This document shows, piece by piece, positions 6,732 to 14,788 of a stretch of 24,256 bases of DNA (position 1 is its first letter; every line of letters starts with the position of its first letter). This DNA is from Endobugula sp047619205 (GTDB lineage: Bacteria; Pseudomonadota; Gammaproteobacteria; Pseudomonadales; Cellvibrionaceae), in the NCBI GenBank assembly GCA_047619205.1, contig JBLHJR010000046.1, positions 1-24,256 on the forward strand, in the 5' to 3' direction. A model generated the notes under the pieces. The model saw nothing but the letters and a program-made list of their open reading frames with translations. It had not been told where the DNA came from and searched no databases. The position numbers were made by a program, and so were the translations under genes.

Positions 6732-7547
6732 CTAAATATCGTATTCAAGTAACAGCGGTGCATGATCAGAAAAACGCTCTTCTTTGTAAATTAATTCTGA
6801 ACCCTTAATAATCTTATCCTTTAGCCCCTTGCTAACTATATGGTAGTCAATTCTCCATCCCGTATTATTTGCCCACGCTTGCCCACGATTAGACCACCAA
6901 GTATATTGTTCGGCTTCTTGATTTATTTCTCTAAACGCATCGATAAACGTTAATGCATTCTCGCGCTGATTATCGGTATCTTCAAGCAGCCAGTCCATCC
7001 ATGCTCTTTCTTCTGGTAGGAAGCCAGAGTTTTTTTGATTGCCGCGCCAGTTTTTAATGTCCACTTTTTTGTGGGCAATATTCCAATCGCCACAAATAAT
7101 AAACTCCCGCCGCTTACGCTGCATGGCTTTAAGTACGGGCTCAAAACGCGACATCATATCGTACTTATATTCTTGGCGTTCTTCTTTGGACGAACCTGAA
7201 GGCATATACAAAGAGGCAACACTTACGCTGTCGAAATCTACTTGAATATAGCGGCCCTCAATATCCACATCGCTCCAATCGGTATCGCTAATGGCCCCCA
7301 AGCCTATATGCACCGCCTTGGGCTTTTGTTTGCAATAGATGCCTACCCCGCTATAACCTTTTTTCTCTGCTGAATGGAAATAACTATGGTAACCCTCGGG
7401 ATGAAAAAGAGCATCTTCAATTTGATCGGGTTGTGCTTTTAGTTCCTGCAGGCAAATGACGTCGGCGTCCACTTTTTTCAGCCAGTCAAACATGCCTTTG
7501 CGTGCTGCCGCACGAATACCATTGACATTAATAGAGATAACTTTCAT
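6732..7547 (-). CDS. xthA: Exodeoxyribonuclease III (AP endonuclease)
   Basis: A 271-aa enzyme of the exonuclease III/AP-endonuclease family. It cuts DNA 5' of abasic sites and degrades 3' ends during base-excision repair. All catalytic landmarks are present: Asn7 in ISINVNG, Glu35 in CLQELKAQ, Tyr114 in SLYMPSG, Asp154 and Asn156 in GDWNIAH, Asp234 in WRIDYHI, and Asp261-His262 in FSDHAPLL. Length is normal. It lies 9 bases downstream of the YugP-like protease gene on the same strand, so the two are probably co-transcribed. It is convergent with cvfB. The family call is very secure. Confidence 0.95.
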   Translation of the reverse strand: MKVISINVNGIRAAARKGMFDWLKKVDADVICLQELKAQPDQIEDALFHPEGYHSYFHSAEKKGYSGVGIYCKQKPKAVHIGLGAISDTDWSDVDIEGRYIQVDFDSVSVASLYMPSGSSKEERQEYKYDMMSRFEPVLKAMQRKRREFIICGDWNIAHKKVDIKNWRGNQKNSGFLPEERAWMDWLLEDTDNQRENALTFIDAFREINQEAEQYTWWSNRGQAWANNTGWRIDYHIVSKGLKDKIIKGSELIYKEERFSDHAPLLLEYDI

Positions 7548-7556
7548 TTTTTTCTC

Positions 7557-8240
7557 TTAGCGAATTAATCGAAACCAACGCCACATGCGTAATATATTCA
7601 TTAGCGCAGCGGCGACATAAGTAAAGGCGCAGGCCTTTAATACTTGTCGAATAGCGGGAATATACTCTTTGGGAACATAATGCCCTTGGTCGAGAATAGG
7701 CAGGGCTTTGTTAAAGCTTGCATCCCACTCCTCAGGTAATACGGCAAGATGCAATAATACGGATAGCAGCATGGTTAACACGCCAAACACTAAGGTGATA
7801 AATGATATGAGTGGTAACTTAACAATCCCGCCAACTAATGGCATGACCATTAAAATCGAGATACCTATTTTTTGTAGCCGATTAGCCGAACCCATATATT
7901 TTGTGCGTAGTAAACTGACGGTCTCTTTGCGATTAAATTGAATAGCGTGACCCACCTCATGAGCCGCAACCGCAATCGCTGACAATGATTTACCTTCAAA
8001 TACTTCTGGGCTTAAGCGCACCGCATTTTCGGTGGGGCTATAATGATCATCGTCTTCTGTAGACATTTCCAAAACAACGTTGTCTAAATCATATTGCTTG
8101 AGTAAGTGAGCGGCGAATTCGCCACCGGTTCCCGGCATATTGGGCAAATGGCGATGGTGTTTTTTCAATATATGCTTAACCCATAAATGGGGGCCACAGA
8201 TGAGAAGTAATAGCGCAATGCCAGCAATAACAAACAACAT
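7557..8240 (-). CDS. YugP-family membrane zinc metallopeptidase
   Basis: A 227-aa membrane protein with an N-terminal membrane segment (residues 1-16) and the zinc-protease motif HEVGH at 94-98 within SAIAVAAHEVGHAIQ. Two central hydrophobic segments span about 127-145 and 147-167. The downstream EEWDASF (170-176) carries Glu170/171, a likely third zinc ligand as in the YugP family (PF04298). GTGGEFAAHLL and ENAVRLSPEVF are also family segments. A C-terminal hydrophobic stretch (about 205-217) may be a further membrane segment. Substrate unknown; the family is presumed to act in membrane-protein quality control. It precedes xthA by 9 bases. Confidence 0.88.
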   Translation of the reverse strand: MLFVIAGIALLLLICGPHLWVKHILKKHHRHLPNMPGTGGEFAAHLLKQYDLDNVVLEMSTEDDDHYSPTENAVRLSPEVFEGKSLSAIAVAAHEVGHAIQFNRKETVSLLRTKYMGSANRLQKIGISILMVMPLVGGIVKLPLISFITLVFGVLTMLLSVLLHLAVLPEEWDASFNKALPILDQGHYVPKEYIPAIRQVLKACAFTYVAAALMNILRMWRWFRLIR

Positions 8241-8316
8241 GAATAATTATGTCGAGGTGGGTGAGGCGCTATTATCTATGAAAAATGCCAGTAGCACCAA
8301 CACTCATCAAGCGTCA

Positions 8317-8970
8317 TTAAGGCGGTGATAAATGCCCTGTTTTTACCCAGATAATGGTAGGCTCTGTCACAAATGGATGATGATTGCTCATATGCGGGCT
8401 TCTTATCCATGTATTGCTGGGATAGCACCCATACTCATCTTGAAACGTACCCGATAGCACAAAGACTTCCTCTCCGCCAAAGTGTGTATGCGGTTGAAAA
8501 ATTTCGTTCGCCGGCCATTTTACCAAGGCGACGTTTTCATGTTCGAAAGCATGTAGTGGCATCACCTCTAGCCCTCCGAAACCTTGGTGCCAAGCAGTGT
8601 TAGCGGTATCGATGCGTACCGTAGACTGATCTTGCTCAGAAAACTGGTGGAGCTTAACCAATAGCGTACAACCTTCTTTGCTAAAAGGCGTGTGCCCACT
8701 TCCAGCAGGGTTACGTAAGTAAGAGCCTTTTGGGTAGTCACCGTTCTCGTCAGAGAATACCCCATCCAGCACTAGTATTTCTTCGCCTAATGGGTGTTCG
8801 TGACGACTAAAGCTAGCGCCTTTTTCATAGCGTACGATACTCGTTGCATGGCCACGTTCTTGCTCTTCCCTAGCTAAAGGTTTGCGCATGACGCCAGCAG
8901 ATGGACTGTTTGACCAGTCCATCTGGTTAGTGTCAATAACGACGCGTTGAGTAAAATCGATGGTTAACAT
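8317..8970 (-). CDS. Two-domain cupin protein (ChrR-like)
   Basis: A 217-aa protein built from two cupin barrels. Domain one has His57, His59 and Glu63/64 (SRHEHPLGEE) with His93 (GSGHTPF). Domain two has His161, His163 and Glu167 (PHTHFGGEE) with His197 (NHHPF). Each set is a complete metal site. The arrangement matches the ChrR cupin family of anti-sigma-like proteins, but no N-terminal zinc anti-sigma domain and no neighbouring ECF sigma gene are present. A metal-dependent enzyme or sensor role is therefore more likely. It lies 39 bases downstream of the SDR gene on the same strand, suggesting joint control by the divergent HxlR regulator. Confidence 0.85.
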   Translation of the reverse strand: MLTIDFTQRVVIDTNQMDWSNSPSAGVMRKPLAREEQERGHATSIVRYEKGASFSRHEHPLGEEILVLDGVFSDENGDYPKGSYLRNPAGSGHTPFSKEGCTLLVKLHQFSEQDQSTVRIDTANTAWHQGFGGLEVMPLHAFEHENVALVKWPANEIFQPHTHFGGEEVFVLSGTFQDEYGCYPSNTWIRSPHMSNHHPFVTEPTIIWVKTGHLSPP

Positions 8971-9009
8971 GAGGTTTATTACCGTTTTCTAATGATTCTG
9001 TTCTAGGTA

Positions 9010-9777
9010 TTAATTACGTCCAGCCATAACGCCGCCATCAACATCCCAGATCGCACCGGTCACCCAGCTTGCATCATCAGACAACAGAAAAGCAATGGTT
9101 TTTGCCATGTCATCGACAGTGCCAATTCTACCAATAGGGTGAAAGTCGTTAAAAGCGTCTAGTGCAGCATCTACTTCTGCAGGATCAATAAAGGCCGCGT
9201 ATATGGGTGTTTTCACCACTGCGGGAGAAACGGCATTGACACGAATATTGTCAGCAGCCAATTCCATCGCCATATGTTGAGTCAGCGCATGCAAGCCGGC
9301 TTTTGCCATTGAATAAGCCGAAGAGGGCGTCGCCTTAATGGCTTGCTTTGCCCACATGGAGCCAATATTCACAATGCTGCCACCGCCGTTACGCTTCATG
9401 TTCTCGGCTACCGCTTGAGACAAAGTAAATATCGCTTTGTTTAACGCCATATAAATTTCATAATCATCCTCAGTATGCTCTAAAAAAGCTTTAGGGTTAA
9501 ACGAGCCTGCAGCATTGACCAAATAACGAATGTTGTTATTCGTATCATTAATGAATGTCAGTAGTTTTTCAATGTTACTGGAATGATACAGATTGGCTTG
9601 TATAGCGGATGCATGTCCCAGTTCTTTTAGTGCGCTAAGTGCCTGCTCCAGCTTCACACTATTATTACCGACAATGACAACTTTAATGCCTTTTTGCACC
9701 AGTATTTTTGCTGTTTGCAGGCCCATGCCACTAGAGCCGCCAATAATAAGTGCCACACAGGATATATTAATGCTCAT
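9010..9777 (-). CDS. Short-chain dehydrogenase/reductase (SDR)
   Basis: A 255-aa classical SDR oxidoreductase using NAD(P)H. The cofactor loop is GGSSGMG (residues 13-19), with NAAG at 88-91, the catalytic Ser140 in NIGSMW, and Tyr155/Lys159 in YSMAK. The end AIWDVDGGVMAGRN is the standard C-terminus of FabG-type SDRs. Asn38-Asn39 at the end of strand two might favour either cofactor; I cannot decide. It is preceded by a good ribosome site (TAGGAG) and is divergent from an HxlR regulator, a frequent pairing in which an electrophile or aldehyde sensor controls a reductase. The cupin gene follows 39 bases downstream. Confidence 0.92.
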   Translation of the reverse strand: MSINISCVALIIGGSSGMGLQTAKILVQKGIKVVIVGNNSVKLEQALSALKELGHASAIQANLYHSSNIEKLLTFINDTNNNIRYLVNAAGSFNPKAFLEHTEDDYEIYMALNKAIFTLSQAVAENMKRNGGGSIVNIGSMWAKQAIKATPSSAYSMAKAGLHALTQHMAMELAADNIRVNAVSPAVVKTPIYAAFIDPAEVDAALDAFNDFHPIGRIGTVDDMAKTIAFLLSDDASWVTGAIWDVDGGVMAGRN

Positions 9778-9864
9778 AAAATTCTCCTAAGTAAAATAAA
9801 TTGAACGTGGTAATCTTAGCGATGTTTTAGCCATCAAAAAAGTAAGCACAAATCAGTGGGGTAG

Positions 9865-9878
9865 GTACTTTTAGGTAC
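9865..9878. promoter_or_regulatory. Putative HxlR operator
   Basis: GTACTTTTAGGTAC consists of two GTAC blocks with a 6-base gap, and TAGGTAC is repeated directly at 10-bp spacing (9862-9868 and 9872-9878). It lies just upstream of the hxlR-type start codon in the divergent control region. The TAC-N6-GTA layout resembles known operators of this family such as that of YodB. Confidence 0.45.
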
Positions 9879-9884
9879 ATCTTT

Positions 9885-10226
9885 ATGAAAACAAACGAAA
9901 AATTCTTTTTAAGAAAATCCGCACCAGAAAAAACAGCACGCATGGTAGAGGCAATATTTCGTTGCAAATGGTCACTGACGGTTTATCAGCTACTAGCCAA
10001 TGGTATCAACAGACCAGGAGCGATGGTGCGCAGCGTCGAAGGCTTAAGTACCAAAGTGCTCAATGACTGTCTACGTAAAAATGTGGAATTCGGCATCATC
10101 AAACGTATCGCCTATAATGAAGTGCCTCCAAGAGTGGAATATATTGTTACCACATTGGGTGAAAAGTTTATTGGTATATTAGCAGAGTTGGATAAGTTGC
10201 AGGATGAGGTGGAAAGCGAAGTATAA
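9885..10226 (+). CDS. HxlR-family transcriptional regulator
   Basis: A 113-aa winged-helix regulator of the HxlR/YodB type. Family segments are present: FRCKWSLTVYQLLANG (residues 25-40), RPGAMVRSVEGLSTKVLNDC (43-62), LRKNVEFGIIKR, and the wing VPPRVEYIVTTLGE. Most HxlR proteins have GGKW where this one has RCKW, which puts Cys27 in the first helix. With Cys62 it offers candidate thiol sensors for quinones or aldehydes; that is inference. It is divergent from the SDR-cupin pair, its likely target. The AAA+ gene follows 36 bases downstream, but with a different theme. Confidence 0.88.
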   Translation: MKTNEKFFLRKSAPEKTARMVEAIFRCKWSLTVYQLLANGINRPGAMVRSVEGLSTKVLNDCLRKNVEFGIIKRIAYNEVPPRVEYIVTTLGEKFIGILAELDKLQDEVESEV

Positions 10227-10262
10227 ATTAATATAATCGTCACGACATAATAGGCAAGGTAA

Positions 10263-11735
10263 ATGGAAGAATTACACGATATAGAGCTAATGCTTAAAAA
10301 AGGCATATCATTGATTGCCATTGAATCTTATGAAGAACCACGGGTATTAGAATTATGTACTCGCTTGGCGATTAAATCCTACCGTAACCTTTATCGTTGG
10401 AGTAGTAGCGATGGTTTGGTGAACGGAGCTACTACTGGTGTTGGCGATAGTGAGGCGACATTGCAAAAGCCTGAGGAGTTGTTGGCCTCTATTAGGCAAA
10501 AAAATGAACCAGGAATTTATGTGCTATGTGATTTTCACGCGTATTTTGATGAGCCGAAAGTCGTGCGTGCGCTAAAAGATATTGCTTTATATGGGGGTGA
10601 TCATATTACGCTTGTGTTAGTAAGCCATGAAGTTATTCTGCCGCCAGAAATTCATCGCTATAGCACACGCTTCCAATTAAATTTTCCTTCAGAAAGTCAA
10701 ATTCGTAAAATCGTGCTAGACGAAGTTAGAGAGTGGCAAAAAAAGAATAGCGGACACCGAGTGAAGGTCGATGCAAAAACACTGCTCCTGTTAATTAGTA
10801 ATTTAAGGGGTTTGACGGCGAGTGATGTTAAACGCTTAGCTCGTGGAGCGATCTATAATGATGGTGCCATTAGCATTAGTGATATATCGGCAGTGAATCA
10901 ATCGAAATTTGAATTAATGAATATGAGCAATATTCTTTCCTTTGAATATGATACCGCTCAATTTGGTCAAGTGGGTGGTTTACATGGCTTGAAAAATTGG
11001 CTGGCGGATCGTAAAGATGCATTTATACAACCCCAGGATAATGTAGATAAGCCCAAAGGCATCATGTTGTTAGGTGTTCAAGGTGGCGGAAAAAGTTTAG
11101 CGGCTAAGGCGATTGCTGGACTCTGGAACGTGCCGTTATTGCGCTTAGATATGGGGGCCCTATATAATAAATATCATGGCGAAACTGAGCGTAACTTGCG
11201 CGATACATTACAGCTAGCCGATAATGTATCGCCATGCGTCCTATGGATGGATGAAATTGAAAAATCTTTAGGTCAATCGGACAACGAAGGCATTTCTCTA
11301 CGAGTATTGGGCACGCTGTTAACTTGGATGGCTGAGCGCGATAGTGCTGTATTTATTGTCGCCACTAGTAATGATGTATCGCGGTTACCTCCTGAATTAT
11401 TGCGTAAAGGACGTTTGGATGAAATTTTCTTTGTTGATTTACCCAATCAAAAAGATAGGCAGCGCATCGCTGACATTCATTCGAAAAGACGAGAATTAAC
11501 GCTGAGCGTGAGCGATACCGATGCTATCGCTGATGCTACAGAAGGTTTTACTGGGGCTGAAATAGAGCAGGCCATTGTGGCTGCACTCTATACGGCTAAA
11601 GCAAAAAAAGAAGATGTGAAAGTCGAACATGTGCTTAATGCAATACATGCAACGGTGCCTATTTCAATTACTCGAGCAGAAGATATCAATACCTTACGTT
11701 TATGGGCAAAAGAACGAGCGGTAATGGCGAATTAA
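10263..11735 (+). CDS. Ycf46-like AAA+ ATPase
   Basis: A 490-aa AAA+ ATPase of the Ycf46 group, found in cyanobacteria, plastids and many proteobacteria with no settled function. Residues 1-220 are a family-specific N-terminal domain resembling a degenerate AAA fold (YVLCDFHAYFDEPKVVRALK). The active AAA module follows: Walker A GVQGGGKS (271-278), Walker B VLWMDE (326-331), sensor 1 ATSN (367-370) and arginine finger region RKGRLDE (381-387). GFTGAEIEQAI marks the sensor-2 helical domain. All ATPase residues are intact. AAGG lies 6 bases before the start. The neighbour downstream, gene X, may be co-transcribed (79-base gap). Confidence 0.9.
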   Translation: MEELHDIELMLKKGISLIAIESYEEPRVLELCTRLAIKSYRNLYRWSSSDGLVNGATTGVGDSEATLQKPEELLASIRQKNEPGIYVLCDFHAYFDEPKVVRALKDIALYGGDHITLVLVSHEVILPPEIHRYSTRFQLNFPSESQIRKIVLDEVREWQKKNSGHRVKVDAKTLLLLISNLRGLTASDVKRLARGAIYNDGAISISDISAVNQSKFELMNMSNILSFEYDTAQFGQVGGLHGLKNWLADRKDAFIQPQDNVDKPKGIMLLGVQGGGKSLAAKAIAGLWNVPLLRLDMGALYNKYHGETERNLRDTLQLADNVSPCVLWMDEIEKSLGQSDNEGISLRVLGTLLTWMAERDSAVFIVATSNDVSRLPPELLRKGRLDEIFFVDLPNQKDRQRIADIHSKRRELTLSVSDTDAIADATEGFTGAEIEQAIVAALYTAKAKKEDVKVEHVLNAIHATVPISITRAEDINTLRLWAKERAVMAN

Positions 11736-11814
11736 TGAGACATTAACTACCAACATAATGTTAAGAATAGGAAGATATTTTTGAGCTAATATGAAGTTAA
11801 TTATTTAGGTGAAT

Positions 11815-12318
11815 ATGAAAAAAATAGTGGTAAATGACAAAATGCAATCGGCTTATTCGTACACGCGGACAACATCTATGGGCGAAGACTTCGCCGCTAA
11901 TTTTTTACCAGAGCTGACGCCAAAAGAAATGTTGGCTTTAGGTGTGTTTGGTGGAAAATACTTAAATGATTGTAGACAAGAGTTTCCAGAGGATTGGTTT
12001 GTTGATGCAAAAATCAGTACGGGTGAAAAAGATCCTGGACTAAACTATTATTCAGTCAATGCATCCCAGCCACTGAGTGAGTGGCTTAGAAAGGGTTGGA
12101 TTCATTCTCAAGATCCACGCGGTTGGTTTCAATGGTATTGTCGGTATTATATGGGCCGAAGAACGGCAGACGAAGATGTGCGCCAGATTAAGCGTTGGCG
12201 AGCATTTAGTCGGCATGCGGGAGCCGTTAGAAAATATTGCGAGCCTCTCGATCACTGGTGTAGAAAAAAGCAACGACAAGCGTTATTACATTGGGCGTAT
12301 GATTCAAGGAATATTTGA
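11815..12318 (+). CDS. Conserved protein of unknown function (gene X)
   Basis: A 167-aa soluble protein. The pattern is one I recognise as widely conserved in gammaproteobacteria without a known role: PELTPKEMLALGVFGGKYL, DCRQEFPEDWF, DPRGWFQWYCRYYMGRR, then a basic Cys-rich end (RKYCEPLDHWCRKKQRQAL) and HWAYDSRNI. The C-terminal half is rich in Trp, Tyr, Arg and Cys, suggesting a nucleic-acid or metal-binding surface, but no named motif applies. The frame also allows GTG 11809; ATG 11815 has AGGTGA 4 bases upstream and is preferred. A decayed copy of its 3' half lies at 19301-19501, identical over 103 bases. The accessory segment starts immediately after its stop codon. Confidence 0.82.
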   Translation: MKKIVVNDKMQSAYSYTRTTSMGEDFAANFLPELTPKEMLALGVFGGKYLNDCRQEFPEDWFVDAKISTGEKDPGLNYYSVNASQPLSEWLRKGWIHSQDPRGWFQWYCRYYMGRRTADEDVRQIKRWRAFSRHAGAVRKYCEPLDHWCRKKQRQALLHWAYDSRNI

Positions 12319-12381
12319 AGCTGGTGAATGTGGGTTTTCGAAACTAAGACGCGAAAAACCATGTGTAAGCGCTAGTGGCCC

Positions 12382-12486
12382 TTTTGCTGTAATAACACAA
12401 TCAATGCGGATAATTTTTATTACCATCGCGGCCAACACCATAAAAACTCCTCCCTGCCTCAGCAGATCTTGTTCGCGCTCGAATAG
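12382..12486 (+). pseudogene. IS66 TnpA (accessory OrfA) remnant, left copy
   Basis: This frame reads FCCNNTINADNFYYHRGQ, then HHKNSSLPQQILFALE and a stop. IS66-family TnpA proteins have the pattern AFCR-N-I-NADNFYYWRGQLRK. The start of the gene is missing. The DNA from 12391 is nearly identical to 19238-19284, the same motif at the far end of the accessory segment, and has the same orientation. Confidence 0.6.
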
Positions 12487-12640
12487 TTGATGATTATGCA
12501 TGGATTGAAAATTAACCTGAGGTGACACTCAAGATAGATCGGTTAAGTCTTTGGACTCAAGCGTTGAAAGCCGCGCAGAGGTCATAATGAAGCCTGCGTG
12601 GCAGTGACGAATGAATTAGCAAGAATTGGTTTAGTGATTA

Positions 12641-12888
12641 TGGCAAGTAGAATTGTTTTTTAAGTGGATACAGGTATGAAAATAAAATCGTTTGCTGGCA
12701 CGAGCAAGAATGCGGTGAAGACAAAAGTATGGGTAGCGATGTGCATATATCTACCCATTTCATCTCTAAAGTTTCGGTCATCTCTCACTAAAAAAATGCA
12801 GAAATTATTACGGTTACTTCAGCTTAATTTGTACGGCAAGCGTGATCTTATGGCGCTGATAAAGGGGGTAACGTCATGTGAAAGTTAA
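12641..12888 (+). pseudogene. IS4-family transposase C-terminal remnant
   Basis: WQVELFFKWIQ (12641-12673) shifts frame into MKIKSFAGTSKNAVKTKVW (from 12676), then LLRLLQLNLYGKRDLMALI, ending at TAA 12886-12888. IS4-family transposases (the DUF4372-bearing group) end with RWQVELFFKWIKQNLKIKSF, then GTSENAV-T and LLRLLQLNLF-RRDLM. Catalytic DDE regions are absent, so it is a dead fragment. Confidence 0.75.
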
Positions 12889-14173
12889 CAGAAAAGTAGT
12901 TGGAAAATGTGATCCAGATAACACCATAAGGTTTATTTTTTCGTTATCTTATTTTAAAAGAACACTAAAGTTAAAATTTTTCTTTGCCTGCTTTATTTTA
13001 ATGCAATAATTACGACGAAAGATAAATGACACTAAAAAGTAAGTGCAGACACTTAGGGGTCGTTAAAGGTTACCACTTAGAGTGCTGGTTGAGATGTAAG
13101 TAATGTGAAGAAAGTAGTGCGGATGACTTGATTAATATAACACTTTGGTATGAAACTAAGGGTAGTTTAATTTTTCGCTGTAACGTCATAAATATATAAA
13201 AAATTTCTGGTTCCGCCCAAGTTTATGCAATGAGGTTATCTAGAAAAATTGTACTAAAAGAGTATATTTTTTTAAAAACATGATCTGGTGATTGATTTTC
13301 TGATGTTAATATAATGAATCTCATATGAAAAATTCGGGGTCGAACAATTAATCTGCAATCGCAGATAGTCGCCGATATTTTTTTAACTTTTCTTCAGTAA
13401 GTGGATGATCGTAATAGGAATATAATCCAAAGCTGTCAAAAGCAGGCTGCAACGCCACCTAATTTTGACGGCATAAAAGTTTATTTGAGGAAAGCTTGAT
13501 ATCATATGTCCCCTAATTAGGGAGTATTCCGATCAATGAAGAGCAGCTAGTATTACAGTTGTAAGTTTTCACCAAAGTCGATAAGTTATTCGTATAAGCT
13601 AAGTATTACTTGCGGTTGGGTTAACCATTTTTATAGGGAACCAAATGGATTATATGGCCTTAAATATACAGGTAAATGGGGACGTGTGAGAAATAACATT
13701 CCTATTTTTAAGTAATAATAGGAATATTGCTTCTCGATTATTGTTATAAAAATAAAATATTTCTTACCTCTTGTAAAAAACCACAGTCGCGTATACTATC
13801 CAATTCGATTAGAGCAATATAAAAAATATAAAAAATATTTCATGGGAATATAAAGATTGAAAATAAAAAATATTAATTCGAAAAACATGAATCCATTCTG
13901 CATAAATATATCAATGCGAGATCGTTGGCTGCATCGTTCTGGCGTTTATTTATAAAGCGATGACGGCGATATTTGGCTCAGTTGTGATCTCAGAAAAATA
14001 TTTTCTGCGTCACGTATCAATATGATAACTTCTAACTAAAACTCATCAGCATACGTTTTATACGGTTGCCCTTTTCTTGACACCTTAGATACTTTTAAGC
14101 CACCATTTCGTTTATTTAATGTATCTTTTAAGTGTAGTAAGTTCAGGAAAACCCCTCAATAATAAGGGCACTT
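12889..14173. other. Decayed AT-rich stretch without a functional gene
   Basis: About 1.3 kb of AT-rich DNA with stops in all frames and no good ribosome sites. The only coding trace I see is the 36-codon remnant at 13348-13458. A small hairpin (CAGAAAA-ATA-TTTTCTG) lies near 13990. The last 100 bases presumably hold the promoter of the biosynthetic operon, but I find no convincing -35/-10 pair. Confidence 0.6.
13348..13458 (-). pseudogene. Short 3' remnant of an unidentified gene
   Basis: On the minus strand a 36-codon frame reads LQPAFDSFGLYSYYDHPLTE, then EKLKKYRRLSAIAD and a stop. Its composition looks protein-like, unlike the surrounding decayed DNA, and it lacks a ribosome site. It may be the tail of a gene lost when the region was invaded. 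I cannot name the family. Confidence 0.3.
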
Positions 14174-14722
14174 ATGACATTCCAATATAGATGGTTGAAT
14201 GAAATATCAGAAACTGAACAATCTCAAATACGGCAGTTATTTATAGCCAGTATTGAAGACGAAGGCATGCTGGGATTCGATGAGTCTGATGATGAGGACA
14301 TATCCTCTTTTATTTACAAGCTTGCAGCCAAAGTAAAAAATAACATTTCTCAGGTGCTGCTTATTGTTGACGAATCCACGGGGGATCCGGTCGGTACGGT
14401 AGTGCTTACTAGAGTGCAGCACAAGACGAGCTGCCATATCGCAGAGCTAAGTAAGGTCATAATCTCCCCCGGTTTTAGAGGGTCCGGAGTTTTGAAAAAT
14501 GGCATTCGAGAGCTTTGTGTCTTGGCGCTAGAGTTAGGAGTCTCAAGGTTTGTTTTTGATGTTAGGGAAGGAACAGAAAGTGCCACACTTTGGTCTGGGC
14601 TGGGTTTTGAGACTTATGGGCGGCTCGAAGATTATTCACACTACAAAGGAAAGCAATACCCCGGTTTATTTATGACATCAAGTGTTAGCGGCTTGTTAGA
14701 AAAATACCAGAAAAAAAAGTGA
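14174..14722 (+). CDS. GNAT-family N-acetyltransferase
   Basis: A 182-aa acetyl-CoA-dependent acetyltransferase. The GNAT core is clear: strand VGTVVLTRV (73-81), then KVIISPGFRGSGVLKNGI (94-111), where RGSG (102-105) is the pyrophosphate loop of acetyl-CoA. Motif B follows as SRFVFDVREGTESATLW and SGLGFETYGRLEDY. The D-R-G-A-LW-LGFE-G pattern is that of small-molecule resistance acetyltransferases such as tabtoxin-resistance protein; this is resemblance, not identity. First gene of the operon, with AGGG about 8 bases before ATG. Likely role: acetylating the cluster product or an intermediate for self-protection (inference from context). Confidence 0.88.
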   Translation: MTFQYRWLNEISETEQSQIRQLFIASIEDEGMLGFDESDDEDISSFIYKLAAKVKNNISQVLLIVDESTGDPVGTVVLTRVQHKTSCHIAELSKVIISPGFRGSGVLKNGIRELCVLALELGVSRFVFDVREGTESATLWSGLGFETYGRLEDYSHYKGKQYPGLFMTSSVSGLLEKYQKKK

Positions 14723-14788
14723 TTAAAAAATACTAAAGCAGAAGATGAAAATGTCAATCCAAGTGTTTGTATTTTTTAGGGGTATCGA

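Noticed and set aside
8317..8970. ChrR anti-sigma factor
   Set aside because: The cupin domains match, but the N-terminal zinc anti-sigma domain is missing and no ECF sigma gene is adjacent.
12077..12490. 137-codon plus-strand frame overlapping the end of gene X
   Set aside because: It is mostly a shifted frame of gene X and then crosses the IS66 remnant; residue composition is not protein-like and there is no ribosome site.
14076..14110. TTGACA at 14078-14083 as -35 box of the biosynthetic operon
   Set aside because: No acceptable -10 hexamer lies 16-18 bases downstream.
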